Shown here piece by piece: positions 42,115 through 51,324 of a DNA stretch of 64,000 nt. Location of the stretch: the NCBI RefSeq assembly GCF_029227915.1, contig NC_079880.1:15640001-15704000 (forward strand), in the 5' to 3' direction. The stretch's first letter is position 1, and the number at the start of each line of letters is the position of its first letter. The position numbers and the translations under genes were made by a program. The DNA is from Hydractinia symbiolongicarpus (taxonomy: Eukaryota > Cnidaria > Hydrozoa > Anthoathecata > Hydractiniidae). Below the pieces are notes generated by a model. It was not told where the DNA came from, made no database searches, and was given only the letters and a program-made list of their open reading frames with translations.

Positions 42115-42371
42115 TTATTGTTTGGCCTTCTTACACCCACCGCGCCTGTATTTCCTTTTTTCATAAGGGCAGATTTGGCTGCCCTTGCATTCCTTACAAT
42201 GGGACCTCTGTCTTTTATGAGGGCGCTTTGCACGATCGCTTGACGTCTTGGCAGCATCTAGACATTTGATGCACCGTTTTGTTTGTTTAAAATTTTTTAC
42301 ATGTTTACAATCACCTTGAATACATCCAATAAAAGACTCCTTCTACATTTTTGACAGCTCTTGCTTTCCAT
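42115..42371 (-). pseudogene. Cys-rich zinc-repeat protein without HNH core (element D)
   Basis: MESKSCQKC.RSLL then, after shifts, TKRCIKCLDAAKTSSDRAK, HCKECKGSQICP and a basic tail ending KKAKQ. It matches the N-terminal Cys-rich half of the B HNH nuclease but stops before any HNH motif. It lies between capsid and coiled-coil membrane genes, a slot empty in B and E. Confidence 0.55.
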
Positions 42372-42376
42372 ATTTT

Positions 42377-42410
42377 TTTTTGTATTTATCCAACATTGTA
42401 AATACAAAAA
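42377..42410. terminator. Hairpin after capsid gene (D)
   Basis: Perfect 12-bp stem TTTTTGTATTTA/TAAATACAAAAA with a 10-base loop, just past the capsid stop on minus. Confidence 0.68.
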
Positions 42411-42420
42411 TTGAGGTCTT

Positions 42421-43704
42421 CTAATACATTACATCTTCTACCCTACCATCCAAAATGTTTAACTGCGCGTCTTGGAGCAAGTATACATAAAATGTAATAT
42501 CACCGGTTCCGCCGGCCTCCTTGGTCATGTGCAAAGTGATCCCATCGCTAATTCTTTGCAAGGGCCTACCCGAACTGTGCAGCTTATTATCGTTGGAGAC
42601 TCTAAAGCCTATGAAGAGTGCGTATCTACTCGTGAAGAACTGGTCTATGGTTACTTTAGAGTGTGCACTTCCAAACAGTCCTGCAACTTGCTTGAAATGG
42701 TCCTTGGGTAGCATGGTGTGACTGTATAGTTCGTTCGGTTTACCTTCCACGGTGATCGCGATTTTTTCAATCCTGGGGTTGTAGAACGTCTTGTTTACGG
42801 CAAAGTATGGTTTCACTTCGGCAGGGTCTTAAAACAGTAATAGCACGCTTTTTAAAGACTTTGCTGGTGTATCGATCTGAAGGTTGTAGCTGGTATTCAC
42901 CTTTTGCATTTTCACAACTTTGCTACGGAGCACTCGCTCATACGGCAGCGCTAGCCTTGAATACCTTGACACCATAGCACTAGCCAGGCCTTCGTGGTAT
43001 ACCTTGTCAAACTCGAGCGCAATATTGGTAATTTTGTAAGTTGCATCTGCGGGTTTAGCTTCTACAACACTGGATCCAGACGCCGACCGGGGTGTGCCTT
43101 CATCTTTGATGACGGCGCTATATGGCGCAAAGTGCAGCACAAACTATAGTCTGTCGTGCAAGCCCGCTTTATAGAAGGGCAAGTCTCTCGTTAGCTCGAA
43201 GATTTTGCCGAGCGGGATGCAAAAAGTGTTGCCGTACGCCTTCGCGATGGCCTTCTCTTCACCATCTCCGGGTTTGAATGTAGATTTAACTTGCAGTTGC
43301 CTGGTTGCTCCATCTGGCACACCAATACCTTCGAGTGTGAATTCGTTTTCGCACTCAAATTTGGGCAGCCAAAGGTCCCTGTACACCGCAAAGGTGCTGT
43401 AGTCGCTAATGTTCTGCACCTCTCTGCTATTTAGAGGGATGCGAAGGTCTCGCACCAGGGTCTTACCAATTTTATTAACGATCGTGCGATTCGTGTTGGT
43501 CCCCGTGATTTCAAGATCAAAGAGGAGTTTGAGGGAGCCGGGGCAAATGACATTGTTCATGTCCATATTGGGAATGTTCACGTACATGTCCTCCTTCTGG
43601 TTAATCGTGCTGGGTGTGTGTGATACTTTCACACGCTGTCTCTTCCCCTTTATGGTGAGCATAGTGCTCGTTTCTTCGTATGGATCTAGTTCAATTCCGT
43701 ACAT
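42421..43704 (-). pseudogene. Candidate double-jelly-roll major capsid protein (element D)
   Basis: 428 codons in a single frame from MYGIELDPYEE (start taken at 43704, after ACTAATAAAC; an upstream ATG at 43725 is also open). Only two in-frame stops (43141-43143 and 42826-42828), so it is the best-preserved frame of this family. All family blocks are present, including LVRDLRI, YRDLWLPKF, CIPLGKIFELTRDLPFY, SRYSRLALPYERVLRSKV, YALFIGFRVS, LHSSGRPL and DAQLNILDGR. Capsid identity is inferred from conservation and context. Confidence 0.62.
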
Positions 43705-43723
43705 GTTTATTAGTAGAGTTTCC

Positions 43724-44972
43724 ATGACGATTTCACGGCGGAGGAAGACCTTGACCGTGGGGGAGAGCAGGGATCTTTCAGCAGATCCGAGGACATTCCT
43801 GGGTCTACCCCAACATCAGAAGAGCGGGGTCAATCGCCTAGCGGAGATATCACGACCTACGCAAGGGGAGAGTTGCTCAAATCGAAGGTAGACGATCTTC
43901 GTGATCTCCTAAGTAAGGAGCTACGCAGCCAATTGCGAAAATGTACGCAAAATTTAAAGCACGAGGAAACCAGCTCCTTTTCGATGGTGTGGAGCTTACA
44001 AAGGGGAGGGAGAATTGAGAGCTGTTGTCGAGATACAGAGGAGGTTGGGTGCGAAACGCCTACGAGCCATAAGCTTTACCGACTATAACACACCACACAA
44101 GGGCAGTAAGACGATGGCTCAAGGACTCCTTAACGAATTGGAGAATGTCAATAAAAAGGCTGATGAAATCGAGATGCTGCCACTACTCGGGAATGTTCTA
44201 GGCGAGACGGAGAGTCTTATCGAAGATACTTCATTTGGCGGGGATGGAAGCTTCTCGGAACGTGAAAGAATAGGGCTCAACCTCGAGCTTCAAACGCTAA
44301 GAGGCAATCTGAGGAATCTGAAAAGCAAGATGATCTTCTTTGATAGCGAGATAGACAAAGCAGAGGCCAAGGTGAAACGTCTCGAGAGCAAGAAAACTAC
44401 GCCTGGAGTATCTGAGGAGCAGCTAGCTATCTGAAATGAAAACATCGCGAAGGCCAGGGAAGAGATAGAGGGACTCCGTCAACAGAAGGAAGAAGCACGA
44501 AAAGCGCACGTTTTACTTTCTTCAGATACCCAGAGACAACTGAAAGCAATCAAGGATACTCTAATGAAGATTGCCGGGGATGCCACATCTTTACTAGAAA
44601 AGCTCAAGATATTGTTCAAGGAACAAGGCTTGACTATCGCAAGCATAGTCTCCGCCTTTGGCTCGTATCAACCATCGTGCTCGCTGTTACTGGAGGTGGT
44701 GGAGATGCTGCTGGAGTTGCTGCCGCTGGTGGTGGGAAAGGTTTTGTACGGAAACAGCTTGAAAGACTCGGGAAATTCCTGAAGTACCTAGCAGGTAAGG
44801 CTGGCTCAGCCCTGCCGGAAATATTGGTAGTGTTGTATCGTTCTTTTTCAGAGTTACGGCTAAGATTGTGGAATTTTCAGCCAAGCATCTGTACATGGCT
44901 TTGGTTGCTGCTATGGGTATTGTTGTTGCGTATGTGGGCAACAGGAGAAGTAAGGGTGGAAAGAGATCATAG
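43724..44972 (+). pseudogene. Coiled-coil, glycine-rich membrane protein (element D)
   Basis: Acidic DDFTAEEDL N-terminus in a shifted frame, YARGELLKSKVDDL, then KPHKGSKTMAQ-like block (PHKGSKTMAQGLL), a coiled coil (44300-44540), FKEQGLTIASIVSAFG, Gly/Ala linker, KGFVRKQLERLGKFLKYLAGKAGSALP and a final span (MALVAAMGIVVAYVG) with basic end GGKRS. Frameshifts near 43870, 44010, 44435, 44670 and 44820. Confidence 0.62.
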
Positions 44973-44975
44973 AGA

Positions 44976-45003
44976 GTCTAATATGTTGATCAACACATTA
45001 GAC
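44976..45003. terminator. Convergent palindrome (D)
   Basis: GTCTAATATGTTGAT/ATCAACACATTAGAC: two 6-7 bp perfect blocks around one mismatch. It lies between the stops of the coiled-coil gene (44972) and the capsid-region gene (45004), so the two 3' ends share it. Confidence 0.65.
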
Positions 45004-45918
45004 CTATTTCTTCATCCAGATGTATACGAGGCTTAGTCCTACTACCAACGTGATAACGGTAGCTTTGTTATTATCATGAACATCCGCAGGCCTGATCTGG
45101 GGTAGGGTGGGACCCTGCCACGTTTCATGACTTGGTGCTTGATGTTTCGTCGGCTGCGAGATCCTTCCAAGGGGGTCGACTCAATTTCCGGCGTTAATCT
45201 GCGGATTAACACCAATCGAGAGGTACTCCTTACTGATGAGTATCTTGTTCGTAAACTTCATGACACTCCCGATATGAAGGCTCATGTTGCTAGGAATCAT
45301 ATATACTCCATGCGCCACCGAGAGATCGACCTTGCTACGTGCATACTTGAGCACATTTTGGAATCGCCTTATTTCCTCACCCGTGTCACTAGGTCGGAGG
45401 ATCAGCTCTTCAAGGGTCGTCAAGTTCAAGCGTTGGGCATCGATTGAACTACCTTGATTGCCGATAATGTTGGACCTCGCGTTAGCTTGGCTCTGAAGTA
45501 TGAGGTAGGCGTAAAATCTTACCCCAAATTCACGTGCTAATTGCTGAAATTTTTGGTTGTTGAAAGTGTTGTTGAGACGTCGAAACCTATCGGAACCCAG
45601 TAGGGACACTTCGAGATCTTTAAGGATTTTACGAATCTGGAAGTACACGTGGAAGCGATAAACGGAGCGAATCCAGAGGCAAAGAAGTGGTTAGATGCTG
45701 CATAAAAATACCAATCTGAAGTGGCGCAGTAGGTAGCAAAATTGAGCTGAGTGGACCAGAGGCTGAAGAGGTGGCTTTGCCATGTATTCAACACCGCACA
45801 AGAGTGGAACTCGTAGTCGACGAAAAAGTTGGGGAATTTTACCTTGAACGAGTGTCTCGAGATATCGCCAATGTGTAGGGACATACTTTGTTCTAGGGTT
45901 ATACAAATAAATGCTCAT
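45004..45918 (-). pseudogene. Conserved capsid-region protein (element D)
   Basis: MSIYLYNPRTKYV, VKFPNFFVDYEFHS, TQLNFATYCATS, FRFHVYFQIRKILKDLEVSL, LAREFGV, YAYLILQSQANARS, AQRLNL, FQNVLKYARSKVDLS, MIPSNMSLHIG and a short C-terminal span. It lacks about 60 residues (the W..W.IEKSQG region of E) and has shifts near 45690 and 45180. Confidence 0.65.
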
Positions 45919-45935
45919 CTTTTCTTTTAAGAAAT

Positions 45936-46563
45936 ATGAAGCAGCTGTATGTCACAGATATCGAAAAGCCTACAATATTTGAGGACTACCTAGGGCAAGA
46001 CACGAGAATCGCTCTAAAATCGATGAGTATCCGCCCCAGGTGGTGGAATCGCTACAAAAAGAGCGAGTTCAACATATATAAAGGGGGGCCGGGATAAATA
46101 TCGGGCCGTTGGACATCCCAATCGAGCCGGGGTTGTATAGAATCGATGATCTCGCGGCAATAGTCAACAGTCAATCTGAGGGCAAGATCAAGCTTTCTGT
46201 GCTCTGTGTTAATTGATCAACCACTGCAGGACATTATGGATTATGGGCTGATGCCAAGGTACTATTCACAGAGGGAAACCATGATAGCCGCTAAAAGACT
46301 GACGTTCCCCAGCGGCTGAGACTCATGTGTAACCAGTTGGATACGGATTACTGTCTTTTAAATGGTGAGAAATCCAATATACTGACATTGCTCCACATCA
46401 AAGAGTTGACTGATTGGCGGGGGGCATGCTTACCTGGAGTTTCAATAACCTCGTATACCTCCCGCTTAAGAGTCAACAGACAGGCTGGAGTTTACGCTCA
46501 TAGACGAGTATCAAGGCGAGAAGAACCCTTTCGTAGGACTCACGATGCATGTTCTTATAGAAT
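45936..46563 (+). pseudogene. Candidate penton / minor capsid protein (element D)
   Basis: KQLYVTDIEKPTIFEDYLGQDTR, SMSIRPRWWNRYKKSEFNIY, GLYRIDDLAAIVNSQSE, then after shifts QRLRLMCNQLDTDYCLLNGEKSNILTLL. Several frameshifts and a deletion near 46205. Confidence 0.55.
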
Positions 46564-46567
46564 AAAT

Positions 46568-46708
46568 ATGAGCGAAATTACAAAGCTTTATCCGAGCCTG
46601 CCGAGTGCTCCTCATGAGGGGGAGGCTGATGAAGGCCAAGTGTACAGACTCAAGAAAATTGAGGAAGTCGAGCAGTACCTACGTAGCGAGATTAAAGAGC
46701 GGGACAGG
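46568..46708 (+). pseudogene. Coiled-coil membrane protein, N-terminal stub (element D)
   Basis: KLYPSLPSAPHEG, VYRLKKIEEVEQYLRSEIKERDR; then cut at about 46708 and joined to the terminal repeat. All genes to the right of it in B are deleted in D. Confidence 0.7.
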
Positions 46709-46739
46709 CATTGCTCCCTTGTGATGTTTATTTGGCACT

Positions 46740-46982
46740 CATCACCTACTCAACTGCGCAATCTCTATTTTTGTTGATGTCAGCATCATGTCAGTCGCTA
46801 TTGCGCATGCGTTGCATTTTATCGGAATCGGATTTGTTTTTGGAATTTTTTTCGATGCCGTCGGATTTTCCGGATTTGGGAGGATGGAGCTGGGGTGGGG
46901 GTGGAGGGGTAGAATCGGGGGTTTGACGGGGAAAAGGTGTGAAAGGAGGTCAAACGTACTTATGTTCATTCCTACTATCTAT
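46740..46982. repeat. Right terminal inverted repeat of D, G-rich
   Basis: Inverse of 34357-34600. Contains GCGCATGCG (46802-46810) and a run of G tracts about 46878-46938 (GGGG.GGGGG.GGAGGGG) able to form G-quadruplexes. Confidence 0.85.
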
Positions 46983-46988
46983 TAGGAT
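46983..46988. repeat. Right target-site duplication of Polinton D
   Basis: TAGGAT, identical to 34351-34356. Confidence 0.8.
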
Positions 46989-47118
46989 CATGTATCTTTG
47001 ACAAATGGTTGCTGAGAAATTAGGGTTTGAAGATTTTTTGATGACATCATCAATCCGTACATTCCGAAACGGATTAAGGGACCCAGGTTTAGGAAACTTA
47101 CCCAAATTGGGCTCAGGT

Positions 47119-48632
47119 GGTGCAAATATCCGTTGAGCAATTAGAGCAGAGACAAATGAAGATTGTCCAAAAAGTCAAAAAGATATATCCCAAGCCGGAT
47201 GATTTCGATATGCTCCCGGAACTCAAAATGCTCTGCACGAATGGATTAATCAAGTGACAGTGATCGGTTTAAACAGCAGCAAGAACGATATCAATATGAT
47301 AAAGCGGTATTTTGTCGAACAAATTGCGGATGAGGCTAATATCAAAGTGGCGAAAAAAGATAATGAATACATGTTTTCCACGGAACGAGGCGTATGAGCT
47401 TCTGCAAACAGGGATGGTAGGTGGCCCAGCGATCGTATTTTGCAGGTATCATGAGAGTGATGTGACGGGTATTTGCTCACATATTTATACTGAGCCAAAA
47501 AATACAAGACTATACTCGGGTATGACGCCAATATGCTCTACCCAAGCACACTACTACAAGATTTCCCTTGTGGTAAGGAGAAGCTGTTAAAAATGGCAGA
47601 CCCTGTTGGAGAATTAGATAATCTGGTGCAGAGCATTATAGACGGAGATCTCTTCGGATTTGCCCAAGTTGATATTGAGGTGCCTACTGAGTTGTACGAA
47701 AAATTCAGTGAAATGTCGCCGTTATTTGTGGTTAGAGAGATCCTTGATAGCCAAACACCGAGAAGATCCTGCTTTGTACGGACCTGCTTAAATGGTATAT
47801 TAATCATGGGTTAAAGATTACGGCTTGCTATCAAATACTTAAATACTCACGGGGTAAACCATTCGCATGGTTCCCGGAAGAAATTGCGGATGCGCGTCGT
47901 CAAGCTGATAAGGACCCTGATAAACGTATTGCGGGCGATACAGAAAAATTGAAAGGGAACTCGTTCTACGGGAAGATGATAGAGGATTTGGCGAGACATA
48001 ACAATACCACATTTACGAAGGATGAGAACGCAATAGATGCTGCAATGAGGAGCCCTTACTTGGAGGATTTGGAAGAAATCGGAGATGCGTATGAATTAAG
48101 GAGGAGTACACAGGGGGTTTTGATAAATAGGGCATATCAATGTGGAATCCTTGTATATCAATTGGCCAAGCTGCGGATGCTCGAATTTTACTATGATTTT
48201 CTTGACAAGTACGTAGATCGACGAGATTTCGAATATGTGTATAGGGATACAGACTCAGCGTATTTCGCAATCTCTGGAGATGAGCTACGTAATGTTGTTC
48301 GTCCTGAACTACTCGAGCAGTACGATGAGGCAGTGCCTAATTGGCTTGTTACTGACAAACACTCGAGTAGAACCGGAGGGTTATTCAAAGAAGAATTAAT
48401 AGGATCCAGAATGATAGCGCTGACAGCCAAGTGCTATTTCGTCGAAGGTAAAAAAGGCACGAAATTCTCCTGCAAGGGCATGTCGAAAAGGCAGAACGAA
48501 GTGACATGGTCAAGGTACATGGGAGCATTAAAAGGAGATTTAGACACTGCAAAAAATGTAGGCCGGGTCTATCAGCTTTTTACGATAAAAGGTTTGTGCA
48601 TGAGGATAACGTGCACACCTTTCCACTTATGT
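47119..48632 (+). pseudogene. polB: Family B DNA polymerase, C-terminal part (element E)
   Basis: TVIGLNSSKNDINMIK (exonuclease-side block), KKDNEYMF, then after a deletion ELLQTGMVGGPAIVFCRYHE, motif A GYDANMLYPS (about 47519), motif B KGNSFYGK (about 47952), motif C YRDTDSAYF (about 48238) and the end DKRFVHEDNVHTFPL. All catalytic Asp codons are kept. Frameshifts near 47385, 47515, 47765 and 48590. The lineage is that of D, not of A/B. The N-terminus is absent. Confidence 0.85.
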
Positions 48633-48659
48633 AAGAATAGTGTGGGGTTTGTCCAAAAG

Positions 48660-48684
48660 TTTTGTAAGGTGATACCTTACAAAA
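48660..48684. terminator. Hairpin after polymerase (E)
   Basis: TTTTGTAAGGT/ACCTTACAAAA, 11 bp with a 3-base loop, 27 bases past the polymerase end. Confidence 0.7.
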
Positions 48685-48695
48685 TGTAACAAAAA

Positions 48696-49196
48696 ATGGA
48701 GGAGACCAAGTGCTGTTCAAACTGTAAAAAAACTTTATCTTTTGATAATTTCGGGATCAACAAGCGCAATGGGCAACGGACAAAACAATGTATCAAATAC
48801 TTGGGTAGTCATAATGCGTCATATAAACGAAACAAATGCCATCATGGAAAAAGATATTATAGGGATTGTGATTTCCCGGGGTATATGCATCAACTTATTC
48901 TCCAGCGGCTTCGCGATGCTCTAAACCATGACACGCAGTTAGCCTCCACCGAATACATAGGGTGCGGTATCTGCACATTCATTGGTCACATCCAAGATCA
49001 ATTCAGAGACGGGATGAGCTGGAACAATATGGGTGCTTGGCAATTCGAGCACAGAATCCCCATTAAATATAGAGAGAACGGGGTATATCCAAGCGAAGAA
49101 GTGCAACTCGCGAGGCTCCACTATACAAACATGCAGCCAATGTGGATTGCGGAGAATCAAAAGAAAGGTTGTAAATATATCTCTTCTTCAGTATGA
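48696..49196 (+). CDS. HNH endonuclease 1 (element E)
   Basis: 166 residues, intact. Cys pairs CCSNCKK and a Cys/His stretch (CIKYL...NKCHHGK, YRDCDFPGY), then a helix (ILQRLRDALNHDTQLASTEYIGCGI), and the HNH core GMSWNNMGAWQFEHRIPIKYREN with the terminal LHYTNMQPMWIAEN. One of two HNH genes bracketing the RNA polymerase gene. Likely a DNA-cutting enzyme, possibly selfish. Start after AAAAAATGG. Confidence 0.78.
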   Translation: MEETKCCSNCKKTLSFDNFGINKRNGQRTKQCIKYLGSHNASYKRNKCHHGKRYYRDCDFPGYMHQLILQRLRDALNHDTQLASTEYIGCGICTFIGHIQDQFRDGMSWNNMGAWQFEHRIPIKYRENGVYPSEEVQLARLHYTNMQPMWIAENQKKGCKYISSSV

Positions 49197-49233
49197 GTCG
49201 GTAAAAACAAGAACAAACTCATTTGCCACATCC

Positions 49234-49260
49234 ATTCAGAAATGATAAACATTTCTGAAT
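49234..49260. terminator. Hairpin after HNH 1 (E)
   Basis: ATTCAGAAATG/CATTTCTGAAT, perfect 11 bp with a 5-base loop. Confidence 0.7.
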
Positions 49261-49261
49261 A

Positions 49262-49780
49262 ATCAAGAGGTTTTCTGTATGATGCGTAAATGACCTAACC
49301 GGTGATGCGTGAATTTTCACACAGGTAATACTCAAGGTGATACTGAATAGCTATATACGAAGCTCGATATATAGTAAGATTGTGGTACCAGGCTTAGACC
49401 TGGCTGAAGGGTACGGTTGAGCGGGCGAGACCATGCCTTACTTGGAGGCGGCCGTCTCACCCCGGTTTCTACCACACACTGTGCCAGTCGGGAAAAATTG
49501 TGCCAAAATGCCGGTTAAATGTCAGTGCTAGGAACGGCCTCTGAAAGTGCTCACTTAAAAAGGTGGGTTTCGTTAATGCGTAGTACAAGCACGACATTCT
49601 GTATAGAGTATAAAGAGCAAGTACGCTAAGCCTGCAAAGCAGGACAGCGCTGAAAAACACCTCGAATATGGAAAACCAAAGGCTCTGAGTGGTATACTCG
49701 CAGAATCAAAAACCCTTTGGGTTAAAAATATAAAAAATACACCCAGAGGGTTCCCTTACGAGGGTTTTGTTTTAGAAAAA
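49262..49780 (+). ncRNA. Candidate structured non-coding RNA (element E)
   Basis: About 500 bases with no long frame but dense pairing: CTATATA/TATATAG, GTACC/GGTAC enclosing CCAGG/CCTGG, CGGGCGAGAC/GTCTCACCCCG, CCTGC-AAA-GCAGG, GCGTA/TACGC, AGGTG with CACCT at long range (about 49571 and 49663), TCTGAGT/ACTCGCAGA and AACCC-TTT-GGGTT. Higher GC than the neighbouring spacers. No match to rRNA, tRNA or RNase P that I can recognise, and no clear group I core. Strand is assumed from the neighbouring genes. Confidence 0.4.
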
Positions 49781-49901
49781 CATGCTATGTGAGATATACC
49801 TATGTCTCGCTGTACTCCTTCCGTACACAAATATACAGCCCATGTGGTGGTAATCCATCACACTATCTGCCCTATTTTTTGCTTGACCTACACATTATAT
49901 C

Positions 49902-49931
49902 AAATTCTCCATGGTATATCATGGAGAATTT
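49902..49931. promoter_or_regulatory. Palindrome over RNA polymerase gene start (E)
   Basis: AAATTCTCCATG/CATGGAGAATTT, perfect 12 bp with a 6-base loop; the right arm contains the ATG at 49921. Confidence 0.65.
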
Positions 49932-51279
49932 AACCTATTTTAAATTATTGGGTATGATCAAAGACGTACTGCGTGGGCAGTGCACTAATCAGACACAGAT
50001 GGATATGCTCGTGGATGATTATGAAAAAATGATAAAGACCGCCATAGACGAATTTGGAGAGGGGGATTCTACGTGACGAGACGCTATGGAAAAAGTTGGC
50101 GGAAGAATTCGCATCATATCATAATTCACGCAAAACAAAGACTGGTGACACTGTAGGTATCATAGCAGCACAATCCATTGGAGAAACCAGCACACAGCTA
50201 TCGTTGAATTTTTTTCATTCAGTTGGATATGCTAATTCGACGCTGTTACAGGGTGTTCCACGTTTGAAAGCACTTATAGATGCATCGAAAGCCAAACATC
50301 CCATTAATATAGTAAGGACATCATTAAGTGATGTGGAGGTACTCGATAATGTCGTGGGATGAAGTCTACGGGAGGTTAGGCTGCATGTACTAATAAGGAC
50401 ATTTGATGTTATTGATAATCCCAATCCAATATGGCACAATAAGTGGATGGAACGACATCCCAAAATTGACGGATCGACTATAATTCGCCTTCATTTAGAT
50501 TTTAACAAATTGTTCTATTTTAAAGTTCATCCAGATATGATCGAAGTGGCCATTAATACATTTTTTTCAAAGGATGGTGGAGTAGCAATCGCATAACCGG
50601 TGGGGCTCGGAATCGTTGATGTTTTCACCAGCAACAAAACGAGCCCTGTGCCTGCCCTTGTGGAGGATGATTGCTCCAAATACCTGACGGTCACTTTTCA
50701 TATGACCTGGAATCAGAACATGGGAGCTTTGTTAATAGAATCCGACCGGCACGATACCAGCGAATCCAATACGCCTCCAATGTACTGTTGAAACTCGTTA
50801 TTTATGGAAAAAAAGATGTGATTAATGCTACATATTCCAGGGAGGATGATGGTACATGGAGCATCTACGCAATTGGTGGCTCCCTGGGAGATTTATGTAC
50901 GCTTTTATTTGTAGATGAACGAAGAAGTACATCCACATGCGTGCATCAGATCTCTCAGCATTTTGGCATAGCCGCGGCATGTATGTATATACAACGTGAA
51001 TTACATAAAGTCACGGGTGATAGTGTCAATAATGCCGATGCTCAATTGGTGGCTTCCTTTATGACATTTACTGGTACATCCATGACACGGTACACTATGC
51101 GAGATCAAAGCGGTGCTCTAGGCCGGGCTGCATTTGAGGAGCCGGTTGATATGTTAGTATCTGCTGCCATTAATGGAGAAGTAGATGGTCTATCTGGATG
51201 TTCATCTGCAATCGTTTGTGGAAAAGCACCACATGTTGGAACGAATGGGAACATATCATTATTGTATCGTGCAGGCTGA
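49921..51279 (+). pseudogene. rpb1-like: RNA polymerase largest subunit (Rpb1), C-terminal part only
   Basis: About 450 codons. The 5' half has TGDTVGIIAAQSIGETSTQ and LSLNFFHSVG..N....GVPRLKALIDASK, the trigger-loop region of Rpb1/beta-prime. The 3' half has MTFTGTSMTRYTMRD, LGRAAFEEPVDMLVSAAING and GCSSAIVCGKAPHVGTN, the end of Rpb1 domain 5. No heptad tail. Frameshifts near 50066 and 50705 and in-frame stops near 50360 and 50594. The catalytic N-terminal half is absent from the window; the extent resembles the separate archaeal A'' subunit. Divergence from eukaryotic Pol I-III (TSTQLSLNFFH) suggests a viral lineage. Absent from B and D. Confidence 0.85.
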
Positions 51280-51291
51280 TGTCCAGAAAAT

Positions 51292-51314
51292 TTTATGAAT
51301 TACGTATTCATAAA
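51292..51314. terminator. Hairpin after Rpb1-like gene (E)
   Basis: TTTATGAAT/ATTCATAAA, perfect 9 bp with a 5-base loop, 13 bases after the stop. Confidence 0.68.
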
Positions 51315-51324
51315 GTGTAAAAAA

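Larger units (their letters stand above)
34357..46982 (+). mobile_element. Polinton/Maverick element D, complete ends
   Basis: 12.6 kb, starting AGTAGATAGTAG and ending with its near inverse (CTACTATCTAT), between TAGGAT duplications. Joining the flanks restores the Helitron subrepeat (ATATATAGGAT then CATGTATCTTTGAC). Gene order is as in B, but the polymerase domains and the last right-hand genes are deleted. Confidence 0.9.
34019..47118 (-). mobile_element. Helitron-like repeat unit interrupted by Polinton D, 5' end missing
   Basis: The minus 3' end is CTAG 34019-34022 with the perfect hairpin GTGGA/TCCAC (34035-34039 with 34044-34048). Subrepeats continue to 34350, are cut by D, and resume at 46989-47118, where element E begins. 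The 5' terminus is lost at that join. Confidence 0.55.

Noticed and set aside
49300-49680. Group I intron, RNase P or tRNA in the structured stretch
   Set aside because: The dense pairing is clear, but I could not align the conserved P3-P7 core, an RNase P core or any cloverleaf, so it is listed only as a candidate structured RNA.
49921-51279. Cytoplasmic linear plasmid (killer-plasmid-like) origin for the RNA polymerase gene
   Set aside because: Those plasmids have a fused, compact polymerase and no capsid, integrase or packaging genes; the context here is a Polinton.
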